From JACPUW01 sp049115495 (GTDB lineage: Bacteria > Bacteroidota > Bacteroidia > CAILMK01 > JACPUW01): DNA of 64,000 nt. The stretch covers positions 4,808 to 68,807 of the forward strand of contig JAGDZV010000024.1 in assembly GCA_049115495.1 (NCBI GenBank). The letters run 5' to 3'. Below the pieces are notes generated by a model that was not told the DNA's origin, searched no databases, and was given only the letters and a program-made list of their open reading frames with translations. Positions 24,401-33,201 of this stretch are shown here, one piece after another. Position numbers and translations under genes: made by a program. The first letter of the stretch is position 1, and each line of letters starts with the position of its first letter.

Positions 24401-27213
24401 GTGCAATGATTCTTGAGAACAAGACCGTAATAGGTACGAACAACAGTTATTACTGGGACACTAATAATGATGGAATAGATGATGATTCTTCATCAACTTT
24501 TGTTTCAGTAATGTTTAATAAGCAAGGTACTGATAGCGTAAGGCTAATTGCCAAAAACTGTAAAGGTGTTGACACTATTTACCACATTGTAAAAGTTGAT
24601 TCGGCTACCCAAGTACCTACGCCAAACTTTTATGCCGATAAAACAACGGTTTATGCTAATGATGAGATCAAGTTTTTTGACTTGTCAACGCAGGGACCAA
24701 ACCGCTGGAAGTGGGAGATTAAATCTGATCCATTCAATTATTTGTTTGTAAACGGCACAGCAGATACGAGTAGAAACCCCGAAATCATATTCTTTGAACC
24801 AGGGTTTTACACGGTAACATTGGTTGCAACAAATGACATAGGCTCAAGCGTTAAGCTTACCAAAAACAAGTATATTCTTGTTGAGACCAGGCGTACCATG
24901 TGTATTTTTCCTTTTAGAGATTCGGCACCTGGCGGGCGTATAACGGATGATGGAGGAGAGAACTCAATCTATAATTCAAGGAGCTGTGATTTCTTAATTC
25001 AACCTTGTGCCAAAGAAGTAATTCTCAGGTTTAGTGAATTTGACTATCGTCCGGGAGATAACCTTTTTGTTTATGACGGAGAAGATGCTTTAGGCACCCC
25101 GCTACATCCAAACGGTGGATTTAACTTTAGTGCATCGCCGCTTGGTTTAACACTTATTGCCAAAAGCGGAAGTGTGTATATTGAGCATAGAGCTACCGGT
25201 TTTAACAGTACTTACGAAGGATTTGTAGCCGATTGGAGCTCAGTGGCTTTTGATAACCCTGAGCTTGACTTTGATATGCCTGATACGGCATACACAGGTG
25301 GTAATGTGGTTTTCTTTTACGACAAAACTGATAATAAGGGCAATAGCAACCTAAAATGGAATTGGGACTTCAATAATAATAGAACGGTTGATGATACCGT
25401 GCAGAATCCTACGCATCAGTATGCAAGGCCTGGTTTGTTTACCGTTGAGCTAAGGGTTGATGCCTGTGAGTTTAGAGATTCCATTACCAAACAAATTAGA
25501 GTAATACGACCTAACGGCAAACCAAAAGCAAACTTTACGGTAAATCAGCAAAAAGGAGCTACAACAGATATTTTCTATTTTACTGACAGATCTACCAACG
25601 GGCCAGGCGTTTGGCGTTGGGAATTTGACCCGCCTTTGGCTACAGTAGTTAGTGGTTCTGATACTTTTCCTACACTCGGCGTAACCTTTAACCAAGCCGA
25701 TACTTACTCGGTTAAGCTTTATGTTGAGAATAGTTTAGGTGCTGATTCACTGGTGAAACAAGATCACATAGTAGCTTTTGAATATTGTATTCCGAGCGTT
25801 GATAATCCTGCACCGCAAATAGGGATATCATATTTTGAACTTGAAGATATTGCCAATAGCAGTGAAATAGGACTTGCACCTTACACTAATTACTCACTAA
25901 CCGAAAGCACTAAGCTTACAAGGGGTGGTAGGCACCCAGTTGTTGTGGGGCGAGATGATAATCAACCATCAATGAATATAAAAATATGGATTGATTACAA
26001 CCAAGATGGCGACTTTAACGACACCCTTGAAACGGCCTTAACTATTCTTGCTTCTACGTCAACTCTATTTTACGATACACTCGTTGTTCCTGCCACGGTT
26101 TCAATGGGAACCACAAGACTTAGAGTTGGTACCAGTTTGGGTACAAACGATAATTTGCCTTGTGGTCCAAATGGATTTGGCGAATTTGAAGATTACAAGG
26201 TAGTAATTGGCCCAGATGAAACGGCGCCGGTAATTAGCCTTATTGGCCCGGCGACCGTATTTGCTGAAGTGGGCTATGCCTATGTAGACAGTGGAGCCAC
26301 AGCATTTGACAATATTGACGGTGATTTAACAAGTCAAATTACTACAACAAGCAATGTAGATACTTCGGTGGCCGGAAATTATACCGTAACCTATGATGTT
26401 GAAGACGCCGTAGGAAATAAGGCTCAGCAAGTAAGAAGAACCGTGGTGGTGTTGGGTGACCAAACAAGACCTATCATAACTCTTTTAGGTGATGACCCAC
26501 TTGATATGGAAGTATATTCTTCTTTTGTTGATCCAGGCGCAACTGCCACTGATAATTTAGATGGAGATGTAAGCGATAACATTGTTGTTGAAATTAAAAT
26601 TGATACGGCCAGATTAGGCTCTTATGATGTGATTTATTCTGCTTTTGATGAAGCAGGTAACTTTGCACTACCAGTAAATAGAACTGTGAATGTAGTTGAC
26701 ACAGAAGCGCCTATAATTACGCTAAGGGGCAGCGACAATATGGTTTTAGAAATAGGAGATACCTATGTTGAAGATAGTGCAGATATTACAGATAACTACT
26801 ATACTGATGTTGATCTAATAATAAGCGGTGGCGTTAATACCAATGCGGTAGGAACTTACGAAGTTTACTATGATGCTACTGATAGATCGGGCAATAGTGC
26901 TACTCAGCAAGTAAGAACTGTAGTGGTTGAAGATAACATTGGCTTAAATGAAATAGCAGGCTTAAACAAGTTTGAGGTTTATCCTAATCCAGCTTCTGAA
27001 CAAATTAGTGTTAGGCTTAGCGCCAAAACTTCGTTGCAAGGAGAGCTAAACGTATATAATGCGCTGGGTAAGTTAATTATTAATGAAGCTATTGCATTTA
27101 ATGGCGATAAAACGTTGAATTACAACATTGCCAAATTAAGTTCGGGAGTATATTATATTGAGCTTATTAGCGAAGATCAAAGCAGCAAACAAAAATTTAC
27201 AGTTACTAGATAA
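21442..27213 (+). CDS. Giant secreted protein: GEVED, PKD, CUB-like and Ig-like domains, T9SS type A tail
   Basis: A 1923-residue cargo of the T9SS. Signal peptide MSQILRFVAVFAILSLSFSTLSAQ; GEVED-like domains near 25-200 (WIDYNQNNVFESVERI), 350-505 (WIDFNADGDFNDPNEM...EDYTVQI) and 1440-1595 (WIDYNQDGDFNDTLE...GEFEDYKV); PKD repeats marked by WNWDFGDGNTS, WEWDFGSP, WEWTFGNGDSS and WNWDFNNNRTVDD; two CUB-like stretches (~870-970, CEFFIIPECAGPITLAFSEFEL; ~1160-1260, CDFLIQPCAKEVILRFSEFDY); three C-terminal Ig-like modules (~1600-1835); and a type A sorting domain (FEVYPNPASEQISV...). The gene shares GEVED and Ig modules with its upstream neighbour, suggesting a duplication-and-extension pair. 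A strong bidirectional terminator follows. Probable surface adhesin or matrix protein; no catalytic domain seen. Confidence 0.85.
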   Translation: MSQILRFVAVFAILSLSFSTLSAQATYCTPKYTGNGNPNTNQPTPFFTHVLRVSLADINRTIPSPASVFTSTIYQDFSSLDTARLTQTAKYPMTVELGNGANTQTFAVWIDYNQNNVFESVERITSRTDVANVGNHKYTFTISIPANAVTGYTRMRVGTLYGTKIPDPCNNSRPDNFGAQIADWSQNFQDYAVEIVKPNIQLFENVEVRHTNFDEIEIGSSANEILRIDVTTNYDGVISPLTVDTFYMSLMGSSDPKDIKRARLYYTGKNPSFHTNNLVDSLSNPSIDFALTSTNTLKQGTNYFWLAYDIENNALLGNRIDARCNGIHVVTKRIPSNINPGGDREIGYCDSKGNRSMFVYVRRVQLNTISVFSTWNNTGYQNFTNRTTNLSRGDSVDLTIDIGNGVNNSLTRAWIDFNADGDFNDPNEMVLFDSITTASPTTFTYGPVRNRFRIPPGAKVGPTRMRVSTNSKADAFPWKPAPNPCDEEVEIGEVEDYTVQIIEDGEPVSDFVFSTVCSGDSTSFIDRSYTFNTTFYQISSWNWDFGDGNTSTSQSPKHKYSNAGVYKVRLITNTTKPGTPDTTYKTVTVEDPAVDFSLSTTLSKTEIMFTDQTRNANVVYWEWDFGSPASPFNTAFGPSPFMIYDTTGAYDVKLLVRTQGGCEDSIIKTVNIVEALSPIANFNAADFEPYKTSATKMVDLSVNRPSKWTWKVTPSSFSFVNGTSASSQNAEIAFNNIATYTVTLVVENSAGTDSISREFKTKDYKKPEAEFSANRTNVKAGQIISFLDESTNDPTVWEWTFGNGDSSEVNNPNYQYELTGKYTVELKVENPAGKSSEKKIDFINVSDEYSMCESDVSSSPLFKGTLYDSGGKNRGYGNSENCEFFIIPECAGPITLAFSEFELETNDFVRVFDYDVDDDIRVPLHNGNGFTGYTKPANLKASLGAVIIEMETDRAGDSSGFKLVWSASPNVTPRAKIEGDSVGYVNSAMILENKTVIGTNNSYYWDTNNDGIDDDSSSTFVSVMFNKQGTDSVRLIAKNCKGVDTIYHIVKVDSATQVPTPNFYADKTTVYANDEIKFFDLSTQGPNRWKWEIKSDPFNYLFVNGTADTSRNPEIIFFEPGFYTVTLVATNDIGSSVKLTKNKYILVETRRTMCIFPFRDSAPGGRITDDGGENSIYNSRSCDFLIQPCAKEVILRFSEFDYRPGDNLFVYDGEDALGTPLHPNGGFNFSASPLGLTLIAKSGSVYIEHRATGFNSTYEGFVADWSSVAFDNPELDFDMPDTAYTGGNVVFFYDKTDNKGNSNLKWNWDFNNNRTVDDTVQNPTHQYARPGLFTVELRVDACEFRDSITKQIRVIRPNGKPKANFTVNQQKGATTDIFYFTDRSTNGPGVWRWEFDPPLATVVSGSDTFPTLGVTFNQADTYSVKLYVENSLGADSLVKQDHIVAFEYCIPSVDNPAPQIGISYFELEDIANSSEIGLAPYTNYSLTESTKLTRGGRHPVVVGRDDNQPSMNIKIWIDYNQDGDFNDTLETALTILASTSTLFYDTLVVPATVSMGTTRLRVGTSLGTNDNLPCGPNGFGEFEDYKVVIGPDETAPVISLIGPATVFAEVGYAYVDSGATAFDNIDGDLTSQITTTSNVDTSVAGNYTVTYDVEDAVGNKAQQVRRTVVVLGDQTRPIITLLGDDPLDMEVYSSFVDPGATATDNLDGDVSDNIVVEIKIDTARLGSYDVIYSAFDEAGNFALPVNRTVNVVDTEAPIITLRGSDNMVLEIGDTYVEDSADITDNYYTDVDLIISGGVNTNAVGTYEVYYDATDRSGNSATQQVRTVVVEDNIGLNEIAGLNKFEVYPNPASEQISVRLSAKTSLQGELNVYNALGKLIINEAIAFNGDKTLNYNIAKLSSGVYYIELISEDQSSKQKFTVTR

Positions 27214-27236
27214 TAAGCGCCGAATGGCATTACAAT

Positions 27237-27270
27237 AAAAAAGGGTAGATGTTTTTTTCTACCCTTTTTT
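27237..27270. terminator. Bidirectional intrinsic terminator between convergent genes
   Basis: AAAAAAGGGTAGA and TCTACCCTTTTTT form a 13-bp perfect stem with a short T-rich loop, with T-runs on either strand. It serves the giant secreted protein (plus) and the gene ending at 27298 (minus). Confidence 0.92.
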
Positions 27271-27297
27271 ATTACCCAAAAAGCCAAAAAAACTGAT

Positions 27298-28746
27298 TTA
27301 AGATCTTATTTTTAGTATTGAAAAGCCCTCTCGTAATTTTATTACAGGAACAAGAATTTCACTATTTGAAACTTGAATTGACTCTTTTGGGATAGCATAT
27401 CCATCAAGTTCGCTGCCTTTAATGAATATGTCTCCTTCACCTTGTCCATGTGGGTTTACTTCATAAATCATTACGTTGCTGGTTTTTCTGCTAAGGTCAT
27501 TATAAACAAAGTACATTCTATCATTGGTTACCTCACATCCAAAAGAGCTATAGTAACCTTCGTCGTTTAGAGAGATTTGCTCCTTTTTTATAACCTTGTG
27601 CCAATCTAAACTACCGTCTGGGTTTACTGAGAGTATTGATATTTCGTAAAAATAGAAGTAGTAACGTGTATATGTTTGTTGTACACCGTAAATGCTAACA
27701 TCGTCTAGTTGTTGCTCATCAATTTCTTTTCTTTCACAAATAAATATATCGCCACCATCAGTTCTATTTACATGTTTCATCATGTACAAAGACCTTACGT
27801 CATTGTTGTTTCTAGCCCTTCCAAAAATTTCATTCATAAATACGGGGTGAAACGCTAGAAGACGTTGTTTGGCACTGTCAGCTTGTGTGTATACTTTGTA
27901 TTGATAAAAGCCAATAGGCTTGGTAGTATCGTCTAAGTTGTAGTAAAACGAATTGAAATTAAAACTTGAGCTTATTGCATCGTAATTAAAAAATCCCTTG
28001 TTGGTAAGGTAAGCGTCATCAAAAAGTTCGTGCAATTTGGTTTCGCCTGTAGAAAGATCTTTTTCAAGTAATATTTTGAGATTGTACTTCTTAAAAAGGC
28101 CTTCTTTTCTTTCAGTATTAATTACGCAGAAGTACTTGTTCTCTATAAAGTTATGTCTTTTCAACTCAAAATCACCCGCAAAAGGAACCTTAAGATACTC
28201 TTGTTTAACCGCGTTGCCCATATCATCAATTGCAATAAGTTTTAAGTTATTGTAAAGTGAGTCTGATGAACCTGCTATGGTTATTAGGGCTCCATTTCTA
28301 TTTCTATTGGCAATTACCTTAAAGAAATCAGAACGCATATCATTGGTTCTTTTTGTAAATAAAAGCTTGTCGTTTCCGAAGGTTTCCAAATTGCCGTCAA
28401 GCACCCTTGAATATAGTTTTATTGTGCCTGCCTTTTTGTCTTTAACCGAGTAGATAAGAGAAATCCAATCGTTAAAAAGCAAAAGTTTCTCCATGCTCTG
28501 ATCTTTAGACGACAAGAACTCTTCGCGGTTTTTGAGCTTCATGTCGTGTCGTAAAGATGTAATTAGAACATTTCTGTTTCTATCGTTTTTTGATGTTTGA
28601 AAATAAAAAATGCCTGCTTTGTTTTGACCCAAAATATTGGTGAAATACGTACGATTGGTAATTTTTTGGGGCGTACTCCACAAAAGGTTTTGAGACCAAA
28701 GTGTGTTTGTTAAGCATATAGCTAATATGGCAAGAGCAATTCGCAT
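27298..28746 (-). CDS. Secreted protein of unknown function
   Basis: A 482-residue protein with a signal peptide (MRIALAILAICLTNTLWSQ). I do not recognise a family. The body is rich in Tyr, Asn, Lys and beta-prone segments (LNDEGYYSSFGCEVTNDRMYF; NRTDGGDIFICERKE), suggesting a beta-propeller or similar repetitive fold, but no clear repeat or catalytic motif was found. It has no T9SS tail, so it is more likely periplasmic or attached by another means. It is on the same strand as the tail-specific protease gene 33 bp upstream, so they may share a transcript. Confidence 0.75.
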   Translation of the reverse strand: MRIALAILAICLTNTLWSQNLLWSTPQKITNRTYFTNILGQNKAGIFYFQTSKNDRNRNVLITSLRHDMKLKNREEFLSSKDQSMEKLLLFNDWISLIYSVKDKKAGTIKLYSRVLDGNLETFGNDKLLFTKRTNDMRSDFFKVIANRNRNGALITIAGSSDSLYNNLKLIAIDDMGNAVKQEYLKVPFAGDFELKRHNFIENKYFCVINTERKEGLFKKYNLKILLEKDLSTGETKLHELFDDAYLTNKGFFNYDAISSSFNFNSFYYNLDDTTKPIGFYQYKVYTQADSAKQRLLAFHPVFMNEIFGRARNNNDVRSLYMMKHVNRTDGGDIFICERKEIDEQQLDDVSIYGVQQTYTRYYFYFYEISILSVNPDGSLDWHKVIKKEQISLNDEGYYSSFGCEVTNDRMYFVYNDLSRKTSNVMIYEVNPHGQGEGDIFIKGSELDGYAIPKESIQVSNSEILVPVIKLREGFSILKIRS

Positions 28747-28779
28747 AAAACGATTAATTATTGGTGAAGATGAACTTTG

Positions 28780-30906
28780 TTATATCATATCTTCCATAAT
28801 TCTAATAGCTTCTTCAAGGTAAAAGTCTTCTTTAAGCTGTTTTTCCCAACGTTCTTTTTTCTCAAGTTTTACATCGTCTTCTTCTTCAGGTTTAAATTGC
28901 TGAAGACTCTTAAAACTTAATTGTTCAAAAGGTGTAAAAAGCTCCTTGAATTCTTTGTTGTTCTCCTTGATTTCGGCGCGTTCTTTTAGTTCGTTGTCAA
29001 GTAGTAATGAGATCATTGTATTCTCTCTCTCTGCCTTGTATTCTATATTTCTGGCCAATACTTCTTTAAACACATCGCTTGACCTTACACGTTTGGCACT
29101 ATTTTTTGCAAGCTTATCAATGTTTATTTTGTTTTTATCCCTTTTATACTTAGCAGGCTGTATTGAATCCCAAGGTATTGCATTGTCGTATGCTTTAATG
29201 CCAGATTCCATATAACCATATTCGTTTGGTAGATAAATATGAGGGTGCACCCCTTTCAATTGGGTTGAAGCACCGTTTACTCTGTAAAACTGTTGAATCG
29301 TAATCTTTATTGAACCAAGCGGTCTTGAAGAATTCATCTCTTCGGTTACGTATTGATTTAAGTCAATCATGGTTTGTACCGTTCCTTTTCCAAAAGTGTG
29401 ACTCCCAACTATTAAGGCGCGGTTGTAATCCTTTAACGCACCGGCTAAAATTTCGCTGGCACTGGCGCTAAAATTATTTACCATTACTATAACTGGGCCA
29501 TCATAGGCAACTGATGCGTTTCTATCACCATAAACTCTTGCAGGTCTATTTTCATCTTTTACCTGCACTACCGGCCCTTTTTCAAAAAAGTGACCAGCCA
29601 TATCAACGGCATCTTGCAGTGAGCCGCCACCATTATTTCTTAGGTCTAGAATTACGCCATTTACATCATAACCTTTCAACCTTTCAAGCTCAACTCTTAT
29701 GTCTTTTGAGCTTCTTCTACCTTCGCCTCTTCCAAATGTTGAGTAAAAGCTTGGCAAATAAATGTATCCAATTTTATGATCACTCTTTTCGTTTTCAATC
29801 AATGCTGATTTGGCATAAGTTTCTTCTTGTACCACTACATCTCTAGTAATTCTAATCTCGGTAGACTCACCACTAGGCTTTTGTACGGTTAGTATTACAT
29901 CGGTACCTTTTGGTCCGCGTATATAACTAATAGCTTCTTTCATTGGAGCGTCTACAATATCAACGGCTTCTTCTCCATCTTGAGCCACCTTTAGAATTAA
30001 ATCATTTTCTTTTAAATCGCCCTGACGCCAGCTGGCACTCCCTGGTACAATTGATACAACTTTAATGTATTCGTTTTCTTTTGTAAGCTGAGCGCCAATT
30101 CCTTCAAGGCGGCCGGTCATTCTCATATCAAAATTCTCCTTCTCTTGCGGAGGGAAATACTCAGTATGCGGACCAAAGGCAGAGTTTAGGCTATTAATGA
30201 AAAAACTAAATTGGTCTTCATCATCAATTTCTTTTCTTCTTTTAAATCTTGTGGCTAGATTTTTTACTACTTGTTCTCTGCTTTTTTCTTCTAATTTTTC
30301 GAAAGGCTCTTCTACAGAGTCTTCGCCTCTTTCTTTGGCCTTTTCTATATCTTTTTTCTGTTTTTCTATTTTATTGGCAAGTCGGTTCATGGTCAAGTAT
30401 TTTAAATACTGATTCCAATAGGCCTTTTGCTCATCTTCACTTTTAAAGTACGACCTTTTTTCAGGGTCAGTTTCAAATGATTCGTCAGTTTCGTAGTTAA
30501 AAGGAGACGCCAGTAACTCTTCATAGTAGCTTTCAACGTATTCTAACCTTTTATACAAAATTTCAACAGCTTCAAAATAGAATTCAAGCTTTTTTGATTT
30601 AAGCTCATCGTCTATTCTAAGCTTATATTTCTCTAGTTTATCAATGTCTTCTTGTAAGAAATACTGTTTATTGTAATCTAGGTTTTCAAGGTAATTGTCA
30701 AAAGTTTTTTCAGAAATCTGATCGTTTACAAACTTGTTGGTATAGTGTACATTGTCAAGTACATTCAAAATGATTTCTGATAAAACATTTTCATCCTGCA
30801 GGGCCATTACCGATTGGCGGTTTGGCGTATTTATGTTGTGTGCATATGCCCAAACAGCAAACAACAAAATGGGTATTAAAACCGGGATAATATATTTTTT
30901 ATTCAT
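28780..30906 (-). CDS. Carboxy-terminal processing (tail-specific) protease, S41 family
   Basis: Periplasmic serine protease of the Prc/Tsp type, 708 residues. N-terminal membrane anchor or signal (KYIIPVLIPILLFAVWAYA), helical N-domain to ~230, PDZ domain at ~240-330 (GIGAQLTKENEYIKVVSIVPGSASW region), then the S41 core: VILDLRNNGGGSLQDAV, NNFSASASEI with the nucleophile Ser, and HTFGKGTVQ with the general-base Lys. A charged C-terminal helical domain completes the Prc layout. It degrades or trims proteins with exposed C-termini. ATG 30906 is preferred over an in-frame TTG at 30921 because MNKKYII begins the signal sequence properly. Confidence 0.93.
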   Translation of the reverse strand: MNKKYIIPVLIPILLFAVWAYAHNINTPNRQSVMALQDENVLSEIILNVLDNVHYTNKFVNDQISEKTFDNYLENLDYNKQYFLQEDIDKLEKYKLRIDDELKSKKLEFYFEAVEILYKRLEYVESYYEELLASPFNYETDESFETDPEKRSYFKSEDEQKAYWNQYLKYLTMNRLANKIEKQKKDIEKAKERGEDSVEEPFEKLEEKSREQVVKNLATRFKRRKEIDDEDQFSFFINSLNSAFGPHTEYFPPQEKENFDMRMTGRLEGIGAQLTKENEYIKVVSIVPGSASWRQGDLKENDLILKVAQDGEEAVDIVDAPMKEAISYIRGPKGTDVILTVQKPSGESTEIRITRDVVVQEETYAKSALIENEKSDHKIGYIYLPSFYSTFGRGEGRRSSKDIRVELERLKGYDVNGVILDLRNNGGGSLQDAVDMAGHFFEKGPVVQVKDENRPARVYGDRNASVAYDGPVIVMVNNFSASASEILAGALKDYNRALIVGSHTFGKGTVQTMIDLNQYVTEEMNSSRPLGSIKITIQQFYRVNGASTQLKGVHPHIYLPNEYGYMESGIKAYDNAIPWDSIQPAKYKRDKNKINIDKLAKNSAKRVRSSDVFKEVLARNIEYKAERENTMISLLLDNELKERAEIKENNKEFKELFTPFEQLSFKSLQQFKPEEEDDVKLEKKERWEKQLKEDFYLEEAIRIMEDMI

Positions 30907-30992
30907 GACTCTTAGTTTCAACTTGAATCTAGTTTAAAACAAACTAAAGGCAATTTTGCTAAAATGTTTTGTTAAAACGTGCAAACCGTTTA

Positions 30993-32075
30993 TCAGCGGT
31001 TAATGGCCGCGTAGCTCGTTCCGTCAAAACTAATAAATTGTCTCATGCAATTTGCGGTTAAGCAAGAATGCACGGGAAGTACTCCAACTATATCACCCAC
31101 CTTGTATTGCTCAAAAACGGCGTTATTAACCTTAATTATGCCATGCTCTTGAGACACTGATGTTAGTTCGCAGTCTTTGACGCTTGTACCCCAGCTTTTA
31201 TTACTTAAATGCACCATTTTTCCATAAATGGTTGTGCCCTTGCTATTTAAAATGCTGTCTTTCGAAAAATGCACGGCCCCTCCATGAATTACCAATTCAT
31301 TGTTAGATTCATGCTTTTCAATTATAGGACAAGCCATACAAATAGCAATTTCGCTTTCACGGCATGAGCCAAATGATGCTTGCATTAGGTCATAAAAAAC
31401 AAAGTTGCCAGCGGTTATGTGAGTTATTCCTTTAAAGTTAATAGCCATTGAGCAACCAGGGGTGTCTCCAAAGAATACATTTAGCTCTTTGCCAATTTCT
31501 TTTTTAACCAAACCAAGTTTATGAAGAGTGTCTTCATGTAGTTGGTTTATTTCATTCAAACCTTTATAAGTTGCCCCATTATGAATGTATAGTCCAAAAA
31601 AACTAAGGGCTTTATTTTCATTAATAATCTGATAAAAACTTCTAATCTTATCAATATCATTAATATCTATCCCTGTTCGGCCATAGGCTGGGTCAATATC
31701 AATAAGTACTTTTATTTTAAGACCTTCAATGGCTTTTAGGTGCTCTTTGCAAGAAACATTTATACTTAGCTCTACATGATTTGCAAGGCTATTTAAAACT
31801 TCTCTTTGGTTTTGTATTGGAACCATGGCCAAATGAATTCTTTCAAATCCATTTTGAGCAAAATATTTGGCCATTTTAATGGAAGAAACAGTAATTCCAT
31901 TAATACCTTGCTCCTTAATTATTTGGCCAATAGTGGCAGATTGATGTGTTTTGAAGTGAGGTAAAAGCGCCAACTCATTTGCTTTGCATTTTTTTTGAAA
32001 GCCTCTTACATTGTTTTTTAGTTTATCAATGTCAATAAGTAATATTGGTTCTGTTAACCTACTTATTTCTAGCAC
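30993..32075 (-). CDS. Fold-type III PLP enzyme, D-threonine aldolase / D-serine dehydratase-like
   Basis: A 360-residue protein of the alanine racemase N-terminal domain superfamily. The PLP lysine is in LPHFKTHQS near residue 40. A TIM-barrel follows (FGDTPGCS, GNFVFYD), and the C-terminal metal-binding pair appears as PVHSCLTANCM, which in DSD1-type D-serine dehydratase and D-threonine aldolases binds a divalent metal. Expected reaction: cleavage or dehydration of a D-beta-hydroxy amino acid. The exact substrate cannot be read. The start at 32075 overlaps the end of the upstream DUF4199 gene by 17 bp, so the two are likely co-translated, although no functional link is obvious. Confidence 0.85.
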   Translation of the reverse strand: MLEISRLTEPILLIDIDKLKNNVRGFQKKCKANELALLPHFKTHQSATIGQIIKEQGINGITVSSIKMAKYFAQNGFERIHLAMVPIQNQREVLNSLANHVELSINVSCKEHLKAIEGLKIKVLIDIDPAYGRTGIDINDIDKIRSFYQIINENKALSFFGLYIHNGATYKGLNEINQLHEDTLHKLGLVKKEIGKELNVFFGDTPGCSMAINFKGITHITAGNFVFYDLMQASFGSCRESEIAICMACPIIEKHESNNELVIHGGAVHFSKDSILNSKGTTIYGKMVHLSNKSWGTSVKDCELTSVSQEHGIIKVNNAVFEQYKVGDIVGVLPVHSCLTANCMRQFISFDGTSYAAINR

Positions 32076-32583
32076 TACTCGGCAGTTTTAGTACAATTAG
32101 GGCTTCAATTAAAACAATAAAGAAGCCGTACATGGTAAATCGAGCAAAATTTTGCATACCCATACTACCGGGTGCATACATGGCCATATACATTTCGCGT
32201 TTCTTCTGCAGGTCTTCTCCCTCAAGGTCAGTGGCAAATTCCTTTAAATTTATATTGGTTACAAATTCTTGCCAACCCGTATTTATAAAGTGGTAAAAAA
32301 TTGAAGTTAAAGCCAGTATTAGAATTGCCGCTGCTAATAAAGCAACTCCGCCAGATAATGCTAAAGTTCCATATTTAAGATCGGCTTTATCCGTTGCGTT
32401 TTTCTTCTCTGTCATTGAAAGGTATAAACCCACAACAATTACAATCAGATTCGACACATTTATAGAAAGGCTAAGATTTTCCATTTTTTCACCTTGAAAA
32501 CCAAGTAGGTATTCAGCAATCCACCAAATAAATAGCGCAAAGGCCATCCAAAACCCAAATTTTAGCTCGCTTTTAATTTCCAT
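32059..32583 (-). CDS. DUF4199-type integral membrane protein
   Basis: A 174-residue protein with four predicted membrane helices (FWMAFALFIWWIAEYLLGF; LIVIVVGLYLSM; TLALSGGVALLAAAILILA; ARFTMYGFFIVLIEALIVL) and short soluble loops, the plan of the DUF4199 family seen in Bacteroidota. Function is unknown. ATG 32583 (MEIKSELKFGFW) is chosen over TTG 32595. It overlaps the following PLP enzyme gene. It is divergent from the cysteine-rich protein at 32700, across a gap containing that gene's promoter. Confidence 0.78.
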   Translation of the reverse strand: MEIKSELKFGFWMAFALFIWWIAEYLLGFQGEKMENLSLSINVSNLIVIVVGLYLSMTEKKNATDKADLKYGTLALSGGVALLAAAILILALTSIFYHFINTGWQEFVTNINLKEFATDLEGEDLQKKREMYMAMYAPGSMGMQNFARFTMYGFFIVLIEALIVLKLPSSARNK

Positions 32584-32663
32584 TTTATTGTTCAATTAAT
32601 GCAGCGCAAAGTAATTGAATCCATATTGCTTAACAATCATTAAGAAGCATTTATGGATTTGCG

Positions 32664-32694
32664 TTTGCAGAGGAGTATCATCTTTCTACTTTTG
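32664..32694 (+). promoter_or_regulatory. Strong Bacteroidota-type promoter for the metal cassette
   Basis: TTTG (32664-32667), 19 bp, TACTTTTG (32687-32694): an exact fit to TTTG-N19-TAnnTTTG. The expected transcript start is within a few bases of the GTG at 32700, so the first gene may be nearly leaderless or start further down. Confidence 0.75.
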
Positions 32695-32699
32695 CATAC

Positions 32700-33149
32700 G
32701 TGTTAAAATCCATTGCACATAAAACGTTAGCTATTTTGTTGGTGCCACTTTTACTAGTGGCTTCACTTACTTGGGTTTCTCAAAAACACCAGTGTTTAAG
32801 TGAATGTGAAGTAGCTCAAAATAGTGTGCAAGCAAGTTGTTGCGATAACTCTGAAGTTACTTTTTTAGAGCACGACCATGTTTGTTGTGCTAATGAAGAT
32901 GGCTGTGCCGAAAAGGATTGTTGTGTTGATGAAAAAATCGTTTTTGATAAAACCATCGATGATATTGAGCGAACGCAACGAAAAAGCCAAACTATTGCGC
33001 TTTTTGATTTCTTATTCGCACCTCTAACACAAGATGTTAGTCGACGATCTATAGGCTTAGATTCAAATCAGTCAAATGAATGTATTGAACCTGATATTAG
33101 TAAAAAGTCAGTTTCAATTTATTTGTTGAATCAAAACATTCGTTGTTAG
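32700..33149 (+). CDS. Small exported Cys/His-rich protein (HYC_CC_PP-like)
   Basis: A 149-residue protein with a hydrophobic N-terminal signal (TLAILLVPLLLVASLTW) and a Cys-rich middle: KHQCLSECE, ASCCDN, HDHVCCANEDGCAEKDCCVDE, then an Asp/Ser-rich tail. Similar small proteins in Bacteroidota sit before TonB-dependent receptors of metal-uptake loci, and this one precedes such a receptor and an HMA protein. Metal binding or sensing is inferred from the Cys/His clusters. GTG 32700 is the only start that includes the full signal, yet it lies only 5 bp after the -7 box, so the true start is uncertain. The gap of 52 bp to the receptor suggests one transcript. Confidence 0.75.
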   Translation: MLKSIAHKTLAILLVPLLLVASLTWVSQKHQCLSECEVAQNSVQASCCDNSEVTFLEHDHVCCANEDGCAEKDCCVDEKIVFDKTIDDIERTQRKSQTIALFDFLFAPLTQDVSRRSIGLDSNQSNECIEPDISKKSVSIYLLNQNIRC

Positions 33150-33201
33150 GACAGTTTAGAAAGAACCAAAAATTTCTTTTTAAACCGTTTTTAAACTAAC
33201 A

